From positions 1,550,001 through 1,614,000 of the forward strand of contig MSED01000001.1 of assembly GCA_002099365.1 (NCBI GenBank): 64,000 nucleotides of DNA. The letters are read 5' to 3'. Shown here piece after piece: positions 55,649 to 64,000 of the stretch. How positions within the stretch are numbered: position 1 is the first letter of the stretch; every line of letters begins with the position of its first letter. The notes beneath the pieces were generated by a model. It ran no database searches, was not told the origin of the DNA, and saw nothing but the letters and a program-made list of their open reading frames with translations. A program made the translations under genes and the position numbers. Source of the DNA: Phialophora verrucosa (taxonomy: Eukaryota > Ascomycota > Eurotiomycetes > Chaetothyriales > Herpotrichiellaceae).

Positions 55649-56340
55649 TAAACAGGCCGCAATACTATGCCCACTGAGATCCGCCGCCGTGAGACAAGCA
55701 TGTTGACCGAACGGTTAAGAGGGGAAATGTGGTTACTGGGCCAAGTCGGCGATATGAATGGGAGTGCCCTTAGTCCAGAGCCAGGCCCAGCATGCAGACT
55801 AACTGGAGCTCAAGTGGACCGATCATTCTTAAGGCGGACAGCATCAGCATCATCAAGCACAATCAGGTACAAAATTGCATCTCAACCGGTACACTCTGAA
55901 TAGGGAGCGGCGGGTTGCGTTTCGCCTTAAAACACGACCAATCGTGATAGGAATGGGCGTAAGCGTACAATTTGGTTTACTTGTACGCACAGACTTGGAT
56001 TGTAAGACTGCGAGCTGCATGTGACATTACTGCTTGGAGTCATACCCCGGCACGTCACGGTGGTTCTCACAACTACGTGAGCTACTTCCGTTGCAATTCG
56101 TATGATGGGGCACCGCTAGTGTAGGAATCGTGGGATTCGACGCGGGAACCATCAGATTCCCGCCAGAATCGCGTCACAGATGCCTTATTCTCCTGCCGCA
56201 GCATCATCTCAGTCATTTATACCTCATTCCCTACGATGGAGTTGACCAGTCGCTACTGCAGGAAAGATAAACGCCAATGAGAGCTGATACCTATACCAGC
56301 AACAACCCTAACCCAGCTTTTTGTTTGGTCTGCACACAGG
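55649..56340. other. Intergenic stretch, no gene recognised
   Basis: A 692-bp gap between two SDR genes transcribed in the same direction. Nothing gene-like is seen. Confidence 0.5.
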
Positions 56341-57295
56341 ATGATCATGTCTGACCACGGTCTCACGGCACTGGTCACTGGAGGTGCATCTGGCATCGGC
56401 GAAGCGACCACTCGCAAATTGGCCAGCCGAGGAGTGTCGGTATTCATCGGTGACGTGGACCGCAAGCGAGGTGAAAGAGTGGCGGCGGAGATCCGAGACC
56501 TTTACGGAGTGCGGGCGAGTTTCTACTACCTGGACGTTACCGAAGAGGCCAACGTCAAATCGTTTGTCGAACAATCCACGCAATGGACAGGTCGGCTGGA
56601 CTTTGCGGCCAACTGCGCCGGTATCTGCGAGAATGTCTGGGACGGAGAGATGAGCATCACGACGGAAGTTTTTGACCGGTCAGTCCCCTCTTCCCTTTGG
56701 GCTATCAGAAGCTTTGTTTTAGTGAGGGGGCTTCATTTATACACACTCGTGGAGTCAGCAACTGGCACCGGGACTAAATGTGGTCTATCTCTCTAGGACT
56801 CATACCGTTAACGCCAAGGGCCTCTGGCTCTGTCAGAAATATGAGGCAGCTCAGATGATGCAGCAAGAACCACGTCCCATAACATTCTTGCCTCAAACCT
56901 CTCACCCAGTACCTGGCCAAAGGGGTTCGATTGTCAATGTTGCCTCTGTATCTGGATTACATGCCAATGGACTCGCCGCCTATACCCCCAGTAAGTATGC
57001 GGTAGTGGGGATCACGAAGAACGGGGCAAAGTTTTACGGACCCAGCGGAATTCGCTGTAATGCCGTTTGTCCAGGATATGTGATGACTCCAATGACCGAG
57101 CACAGTATGGGGGAGGAAGCGAAAGCGGGAACCAAAGAGAACGAGCAATCTTCGATCCGACAACAGGTCGCCATGAGGAGAATGGGATTCGCGCAAGAGC
57201 AAGCCAATCTTCTGTCATTCTTATTGAGTGATGAAAGTAGTTACATGAATGGATCCATTGTGGTGAATGATGGAGGCTTTCATGATATCAGGTAG
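56341..57295 (+). CDS. Short-chain dehydrogenase/reductase
   Basis: Two exons (56341-56678, 56797-57295) give 278 aa, with a 118-bp intron in the middle of the active-site half. VTGGASGIGEATT is the cofactor loop, GDVDRKRGERV the acidic strand end, NCAGICENV the NAG-like motif, SIVNVASVSGLHANG the Ser and YTPSKYAVVGI the YxxxK site. NAVCPGYVMTPMTEHS and VVNDGGFHDIR complete a classical SDR. It is the last of the three plus-strand SDRs and is convergent with the first flavin monooxygenase gene 246 bp away. Confidence 0.9.
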
Positions 57296-57541
57296 AAACA
57301 GAGCTGTTTCACTTTGGGGAGACAGGCAGTGGAAGCTCCATGGAAGCCTACCTATCAGACTCCTGAAACGTTAGAGAGCAGTATTACACCTACATCTAGT
57401 CAGGATTGTCGAAGAGTGAGGTTGGTTGCTGCACGGAATATGTTCAGCGAGCTGCCAGGTTCAATCCCCCAAAGGCCATCTTGTATTTAAACCTACTCAA
57501 TCATACCGAAGTTTAACAAGGGTGCAAATGTATGCTCTCCT

Positions 57542-59243
57542 TCAAGTCTGGGACAAGGGCCTGAAGCCACGATATCCAGCGTCGATCACCTCCTGCAGCT
57601 CTCCTCTGAAAGCCTTCAAACCCCCAAAGTAGAACCGAACGGCAATCGTCTTCCCCGGTACATTGGCACCGAAAATCCACGACGCCGTCTCCTTGAAGAG
57701 ACTGTTCTCTACGGCCTTGTCGCACACCCGCTTCCACTCAGCCTCCGCTTCACGAGTCGGCTCGACGTAGACTCGTTCGGCCTTGGTAGATCGTTCCTCT
57801 GCCTCCTTGATGATTCTCGTAATAAACTCCACATGCACCTCGATCGCAGGTGGAATATTACAAAAAGGACTTTGTGGTCCGGTGATCATAAACATGTTAG
57901 GGAAATGAGGTACACTCATCCCTAAGTAACTGGTTGGCCCCTCTTCCCAATGATCTTTTAGTGTCTCGCCTCCGATCCCTCGGATCCTCAGTCTGGCGTA
58001 GTTACCGTCAATGGCGTCGAATCCAGTGGCGAATATCACAACATCTAACTTGTACTCCTTTCCGTCGCTTGTGAGAATGCCTTCGGGGGTAAAGGAAATG
58101 ATCGGGGTTTCCTTTAAGTCAACAATGTCAACATTGTCGCGATTAAACTGTTCGTAATAACCATTATCGCACAGTGGCCGACGCGCATAATAGTCGTGAG
58201 GTTGAAGCTTGCGCGCTTTCTCTGGATTTTTGACAATGCAAGCAATCTTCTTCCTCACGAACTCACATGCTGCTTCGTTCGCAACTTTATTACTGGCAAT
58301 CTGCACATAGCATGTTAGCTTGAAACAGCCGTGTATTCATCTCCGTGTCTTTGGTTGGAAATCACCCGATACTTACATCAGAAAATCCACTAGACATGAA
58401 ACGGAAGCCACCTCCCTGTTTCCAAAGTGACTCAAAGATTGCTTCTCTCTGTTCCTCCGGAACTGACTCAAATGGAGTCTCCGATTCCACGATGCCGAAT
58501 CCGAATTTTGACTCCCGAACCTGGGCCATGATTTGATTGTACTTTTCATTGACCGCTGCCCGATATTCAGGAGAGACTGGCCGGTCGCCGCTCGGCACGC
58601 TGTATTGAGGGTGTCGTTGAAAGCAATACAGCGTTTTCACGTCCTTGGCTATCTCAGTGATGACCTGAATGCCGGTGGAGCCGCAACCAATGACGCCCAC
58701 ACGTTTATCTTTGATATCAATATCATCCGTCCAGGAGGCGGTATGATATCGTATCCCTTGATAGACGTCCATACCCGGGATGCTGGGATAGTTTGGCCGA
58801 GATAGGAGTCCAAGTGCGGTTATCAGATACCTTGCGTAGAACTGGATGCCGACGTCAGTGGTGATATTCCAGACTCCCTGCTTCTGATCCCATTCAGCTG
58901 ATTGAAGCTCGGTGTTGAAGAGCATATGCTTTCGGAGATCATGGCGTTTCACCACGTGCTCAAGGTAGGCAAGGACCTCAGGTTGCTTTACATAGTGACG
59001 TGACCATGGGTAGGTCAGAAGATCTTCCTGATCCCAGGAAAACCGATACAGATAGCTTTCCGTGTCACTCATTGCGCCAGGATATCGGTTCCAATACCAT
59101 GTGCCACCCACATCCGAGGCACGGTCGATGACCTTTACTGTTAAGCCCAAGTGGAGTAGAGAATAAAGTTGGTATATGCCACCAAAGCCGGCGCCAGCAA
59201 CCAGCGCGTCGACATGGTGAACCTGAATAGCCTCGTCCGCCAT
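57542..59243 (-). CDS. Baeyer-Villiger-type flavin monooxygenase 1 (cyclohexanone monooxygenase-like)
   Basis: Two exons (59243-58377, 58300-57542) give 541 aa. The FAD motif is VAGAGFGGIYQLY with DVGGTWYWNRYPGA; the NADPH motif is GVIGCGSTGIQ. Between them lies YQGIRYHTASWTDD, matching the BVMO fingerprint FxGxxxHxxxW apart from a Tyr first residue. YARRPLCDNGYYEQFNRDNV and VVIFATGFDAIDG are also typical of the cyclohexanone/steroid BVMO class. It should insert oxygen next to a ketone, making an ester or lactone. Convergent with the SDR that might supply the ketone. Confidence 0.92.
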
Positions 59244-60327
59244 TGGTCGATCAGGCTCTTCTTCCCCCTGACAATGAGGGTACAGTAGAATCGAATAGAG
59301 TTGTTGCCCGTTTAAGATCGTATTATAAGTGGGTAGGGAGTGGCCTGCCGGGAATGTGTTTATCGCACCAACTTATAAAGTCCTCATCGTGGGCGGCGCG
59401 AAAATCACAGCAGGTTTACACAGGGCGGTTTCTTAGGCATTGTAACACCTACAGCAGTCGTGGGCGTGAATCTCGAGTGTGGGGGAGATGCCGCCCATCC
59501 CGATGGGAATATCTGGGCGTCCGGACATTGCGACTTATGCTCTCAGCTCCATTCAGTCAATATTGACCCTGTTAACATAGTACCTTCATCCCTTGCCTCT
59601 CAGCAAAAGAGACGGAATATCGCCTCACTTGTGGCGGCGTCTTAGGCGCTATAGCAGATAGGTTGAATTCTCAGGGATCTCCTGGTAGACTCATTTCCTG
59701 GGTGGCACGAATGTGCAAAGCCGGGCTCGACCCGGGCCCTAGTCACACCTGTGCAGATTGAGGGTGGTGGCTTCACGCATAGTCGGCTTTGCCAGGCAGG
59801 ACGGCGGAATTTATAATAATACCGCCGTCAACGATTCACTCTGACGGAATGCTTGCTGATGCTGATTGGCTTGTCGCCACTTCCCGAAGTAAGTTATGTC
59901 GGGCTGCATCCAAGATTGCTGGCCATACTCTTGTCATCTTACTGAAGTAGTAGACAATCCGTTCAGCCAGTCGGCTTTGCAGTGGGCCAGCTTTCTATTT
60001 CAGTATACTCACAGCAGCGTGGGCTTGACGGAGGCCTCCAATTCATGGGGCGTGGCACAGTGCACCTTCACATGGCCGTTGATGGTTCCACGTCGCTGGA
60101 GTTGAGTGCTCGATTTATTTATCACAATCGAATGTCGAAAACCCGGACACAGATTCCAGACGCTATATCAATCCCGTGTATGAATAGACAATAGTTGAGG
60201 CTTTCTAGATAGATATCTGTGTCGAGGAGGCGTTCAGAGATAGACGAATCGACGAACGGGCAAAAGAAATCTCTATATTCCTCTTTCGCATTTCTAATCA
60301 GCTAGAGAAGCCTGTCTTTGTTGCCCG
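59244..60327. other. Intergenic stretch, no gene recognised
   Basis: A 1.08-kb gap between two minus-strand monooxygenase genes. No gene is supported; GC-rich near-palindromes occur near 59730-59760. Confidence 0.5.
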
Positions 60328-62465
60328 TCACAATCCAGGTTCCGTGAGATACCACGTCAGATCCTCGTTGTCCTCCTCCCTCTGCGTCTTGCCATTTCCA
60401 AAGTATGCAAAGCGATTCTTCCCCTTATATTCAATATTCCAGTCCTCCCATCGTGGTTGCTGCGTGGCCTCGAGGAAGTGGACGGCGCTGCCAGGCCATG
60501 GGCCCCACACCTTTCCGTCGACACGTCCAAGTTTGTACCATGACCGACAGCCGCTTGACCAAGCCAAATCTTGCATGAGGGAGTCCTTATGCTCTAGGAA
60601 CTCGTCGACTGCTTCCGGCTTCGGCGACATAGATTTAATACCTTGTCTTTGTAACTTCACCACCGCATCAAAGGCGTAATTAACGCAGCGCTCGAGGCAG
60701 GGAATTAAGGTCCCCTGGGCAAGGGGGAAATTAGGGCCACTCGTGACTGTTGTTTAATATCGTTAGCGAGGAGTACTCGGAAATGAATGTGCCTTGTGAA
60801 AGCGAGGAAAAGTGGGAAGGGGTAAGCGAGAACATAAAAACCATACACGCACAGGGAGCTCTGAGACAGAGAGACAGGTAGAAGGATGGAGGGAGAGCTT
60901 ACAAAAGAAGTTTGGAAAGCCACTTGCTGCAATCGACAGATATGATCTAGGCTCGGTTGCCCACTCATCGCGCAGATCCGTCCCTTTGTCGCCAACGACG
61001 GGGAAAACTGGCCGGAAGGATGTGTCAAAGCCTGTGGCGCATATAATTGCGTCAACCTCATGCGTTGTACCATCCAGCATCTCCAGTCCTGTAGGTTTGA
61101 TCTTCGAAATTGTTCCACTCTCCACCGTGACGTTGTCGGATGCGAGGGATTCCAGATAGTCATGGCCAGGAGTCACTCTAGATCAGGTCAGTAGGGCTTG
61201 ATAGAATTCCTCTCTTCCCCGCCGCGCCTTACCTTCGACAACCAACTGCAAAATTCGGTATCAACTTTTCAGCTAGATTACTCTTGTTGCCTAGTTTCTG
61301 TCTCATACTCCTCTGGAAATTTTGGAAATGATCTTTCTGTACTTGGGAGTCATTAACCAAGACGTCATAGATTTTGTTCATGCTCCCTTCTACACGCTTC
61401 CGGTACTCTAGGAATGCCTTTCGGTCGTTTGCCCAGGTCTTCTTTTGCTCCATAGAGAACTTGGTATCGCGGCCGTCAGGGGCGAATTCGGCACCAAACT
61501 CCGGGGTAATCCACGTCGGAGATCTGTGGAACGAGATGAGATGACTTGCAACTGTAGAATATCGTTAGCGGGATAATGTGTAGACATACACAAGGCGGTC
61601 CATGAGACTCGCCTACCTTTTTGCATGATAGGGACTATCTGGATAGCTGATGAGCCGTTACCAATAACGGCAATTCTCTTCCCAGTGAAATCGAATGAAT
61701 TGTCCCACCGAGCAGAGTGCACCAAAAATCCCCGGAACGTATCGAGTCCGTCGATTTCAGGCCATTTCCAATTGCTAGATCGGATTTGTTAGAAAGCTGT
61801 GTCCAGATAATCTTCTCGGAGATGACGTACTTGAGGAATCCAGTCGCATTGATGACTACCTCTGCCTGATCGGTGAATGTTCGAGAGTTTTCTAGATCCT
61901 CGACCTCAACTCGCCAGTAGCCTTCCTCCTCTAGCCATTCTGCTCGGACGACGCGGTGCTTGGTGTGCAGGTAGTCATACACGCCGTATGCTTTGGCGCG
62001 TCCCTTATAGTAATCGAAGATCTCTTCGGATGTGACATAGGCCATTGACCAATTTGGATTGCCTTCCCATGAAAAGTTGTATGCATGAGCCGGCACGTCA
62101 CAAGCGCATCTAAGATCAGTTAGGGATCAAAGTTGGCTTGGCCATTTCCAGATCTGTGCGATGACCCGATGTACATACCCTGGATACCTATTCTCCAGCC
62201 ATGTGCCTCCAACATCAGAATTCTTGTCATAGATAGTAAGCTTGACCCCTGACTTTTCGAGCCGGTCTTTGAACAACTTGACCGCTGCTATACCCGCGAT
62301 TCCGGCGCCAATGACGATGACACGTACAGGGCGCGGAAGATTTAGAACATGATGGGGATAGTGGTATTCTTCCGAATTGTCATTATGTCCGTTCACACCA
62401 TTGACCGCGTGCGTGTTTGAGGGCTCAGAGACGTTGTCGAGTGTGGTTGTTTGGGAGATCGCCAT
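60328..62465 (-). CDS. Baeyer-Villiger-type flavin monooxygenase 2
   Basis: Six exons (62465-62179, 62109-61831, 61774-61617, 61551-61233, 61177-60903, 60746-60328) sum to 1737 nt, 578 aa, starting MAISQTTTLDN. FAD motif VIGAGIAGIAAVKLF, then [21 protein letters not shown]; the BVMO-like fingerprint FRGFLVHSARWDNSFDF; NADPH motif VIGNGSSAIQIVP. ICATGFDTSF is in the C-terminal part. The layout resembles the fungal N-oxygenase/BVMO group found in sterigmatocystin-type clusters. The C-terminal block WTALPGHGP-like is absent; instead it ends WYLTEPGL. Likely cytosolic or ER-associated. Confidence 0.92.
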
Positions 62466-63322
62466 GATATTTGTCTTCCTGAAACTAGTCGCTGTTGCTT
62501 TTGTTATTGTTGCGCTGCAGAGCAAGACGCTTCAGAAAGATGGACGGGTTCGTGTTCGTTTTAGTCATTGATCAATAAAGACTTCACATTTAGAACTCGG
62601 GGCACGAAAGATCACGGAAGCTGGAGGCCGATGGCCCTGGCACTGTTCAGTCGGAACTTTTCTACATCATACCACTCTGGCGATTCAAGTCAAGAGGAGG
62701 AGTGTATGTTTGCGATTAGAGTGGGCGGGACTATAGGTGGGTCCACATACGGTGTGAGGCGGAAACAAATAAGCGGGAGTGGTCCGGGATTCCGGTCACC
62801 TACAGGGCTGCCTCCACGGAAGTTCAGGGCGCAAGGCTGCATGCAATGAGAATCGCTGCTGATGTTCAGCCTCGCTAGAGGAAGCTGGGTGGGAAGGGTA
62901 ACACTGCCATGCTCGATGCGGGAGGGTACGGGGCTGTCTTCAGCAATAGCGCTCCTCACGCCACCAAGCTCTGCCCCGAGGATTATGGTATCTTCCGCAT
63001 GTGAGGCGGCGTGGAAGGCTGATACCTTCGGAAAGGTAGTTGTAGATGCATGTCTTTCACAATTAGGAGCATTGTCTATCGTGCCGCGAGAGCATTGCAT
63101 TCCAAACCTAACGTAACTTCAGAAATCGTAATCGTTCGTAGCTGAAGATCTTCTTCCTTTCTCAATCACGGATCCGTGTTGCCTGCCACCACTCATCACG
63201 ACGGAAGAGGGACTACGGGTGAGCACTAAGCGTGGTGAGTGAGATAAGAGAAACCTGTATATCTATTTGACTACATTCATGTTTGTTCTATACCGAGTAA
63301 AACAGAACTCTCAGTTCTCTCC
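62466..63322. other. Intergenic stretch, no gene recognised
   Basis: A gap between two minus-strand monooxygenase genes. It holds the upstream region of monooxygenase 2 and the 3' flank of monooxygenase 3. Confidence 0.5.
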
Positions 63323-64000
63323 TCAAGTCTCTTTGTCGTGGTGATTGATCCTGGTTTCCATAGTAGATGTACTCGCTTCTGGGTGACCGTTGACACCATT
63401 AGTCTGAGGAGAAATTGGTAGTTTGGACATTGCGATAACCGTTTCGGCATAATTGGTGTAATTTGGCTGCTTGTCCTGGCCATCCAGCAAGCCCATGTAC
63501 CATGTTGCGTCGCGGCCGTCAACTTCACGCGTGGAAAAACCATTGCCCATGAAATAATACCTGTTTCTCTTTTCGTACTCGATTTCAAAGTCCTCGTACC
63601 TAGGTTGCAACATTTGCATAAAGTGAGCCCGCGATCCGGGGTAGATACGGGGCGCTCCGTCCAATGTATTGTTCTTCATCCAGCTTCTGCACGGTTGAGT
63701 CCATACAGTCCGTTTATTGTATAGGTCGGCATGTTCTTGAAAATCGCGCAAAGCTTGCATTTTAGGCGCCAGACTTTTGATCCGGTCGGCCTGGCATTTC
63801 TGGACCACTTCAATTATGTACCGACATGACTGTTCGATGGCGGGGAGTTGAGAGCCATTGCTAGCGTAGTATGGGCCTGCTGATATAAAGTAATTGGGGA
63901 AGTCTGGCATCATGATAGAAAAGTAAGAGGATGCGTGTTTCTCCCATACCTTGCCGAGGTCTTTTCCGTCAGCAGTGATCGGGAACTTAGGGACGAAGGA
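63323..64000 (-). CDS. Baeyer-Villiger-type flavin monooxygenase 3, C-terminal part (cut by window end)
   Basis: The frame is open from the window edge to a stop at 63323, about 225 residues. Blocks ITADGKDLGKVWEKHASSY, MMPDFPNYFISAGPYYASNG, QPCRSWMKNNTLDGAPRIYPG, HFMQMLQPRYEDFEIEYEKR and a final DATWYMGLLDGQ match the C-terminal third of monooxygenase 2 and its relatives. The FAD and NADPH motifs lie beyond the window. The tail after residue DGQD is low complexity and contains NGVNG, the same short phrase found near the N terminus of monooxygenase 2. Confidence 0.88.
   Translation of the reverse strand, partial: SFVPKFPITADGKDLGKVWEKHASSYFSIMMPDFPNYFISAGPYYASNGSQLPAIEQSCRYIIEVVQKCQADRIKSLAPKMQALRDFQEHADLYNKRTVWTQPCRSWMKNNTLDGAPRIYPGSRAHFMQMLQPRYEDFEIEYEKRNRYYFMGNGFSTREVDGRDATWYMGLLDGQDKQPNYTNYAETVIAMSKLPISPQTNGVNGHPEASTSTMETRINHHDKET

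Noticed and set aside
59725..59765. GC-rich near-palindrome that might be a terminator or an RNA hairpin
   Set aside because: Isolated, in a fungal intergenic region where such hairpins are not informative, and no RNA gene is recognisable.
1..64000. CRISPR arrays, bacterial operons or ribosome-binding sites
   Set aside because: No regularly spaced repeats are seen and the gene structures with spliceosomal introns show this is fungal DNA.

Overview
The window looks like nuclear DNA of a filamentous ascomycete (Pezizomycotina; my guess is Eurotiomycetes, on gene repertoire only). Protein-coding genes lie on both strands, most are split by 45-170 bp GT-AG introns, and there are three Zn2Cys6 regulators, fungal-type MFS sugar transporters, a P450, and many SDR and flavin monooxygenase genes. 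For most split genes I chained exons by hand. Unless an entry says the gene is disrupted, the summed exon length came out an exact multiple of three, which supports the models.

Region 1 (0.3-7.0 kb) is the most unusual part. It holds a DMSO-reductase-family, molybdopterin-guanine-dinucleotide type oxidoreductase (271-3923, minus), a stand-alone MoeA-like molybdenum insertase (4486-6177, plus) and a MobA-like Mo-cofactor guanylyltransferase (6247-6999, minus). Eukaryotic molybdoenzymes normally use Mo-MPT or its sulfurated form and need no guanylylation. A bis-MGD-type enzyme packed with the enzyme that makes MGD therefore looks like a self-contained bacterial-type system acquired by a fungus.

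Region 2 (7-21 kb) is sparse and decayed. It holds a small EthD-domain gene, an intact NmrA-like gene carrying a 63-bp in-frame tandem duplication, and a run of broken genes: an NmrA-like gene with a frameshift, a Zn2Cys6 regulator with two Trp-to-stop changes and a 23-bp duplication, a chimera of two NmrA/epimerase fragments, and an enoyl-reductase-like MDR with three frameshifts.

Region 3 (21-41 kb) holds an intact Zn2Cys6 regulator, a zinc alcohol dehydrogenase, an SDR, a Gfo/Idh/MocA dehydrogenase, a phytanoyl-CoA-hydroxylase-like dioxygenase, a cytosolic-type GH2 beta-mannosidase, two sugar transporters, an NLR (STAND) gene remnant and a conserved-looking protein of unknown function.

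Region 4 (42-64 kb) reads as a catabolic or tailoring cluster without any PKS, NRPS or terpene synthase. It has an intronless P450, an HpcH/HpaI aldolase, a large Zn2Cys6 regulator, a TauD-like dioxygenase, a metal-dependent cyclase/hydrolase, three consecutive SDRs, and three Baeyer-Villiger-type flavin monooxygenases, the last cut by the window edge. The set suggests hydroxylation, oxidation to ketone, lactone formation, ring opening and retro-aldol cleavage of an alicyclic or aromatic substrate. That route is inferred; no substrate can be read from the sequence.
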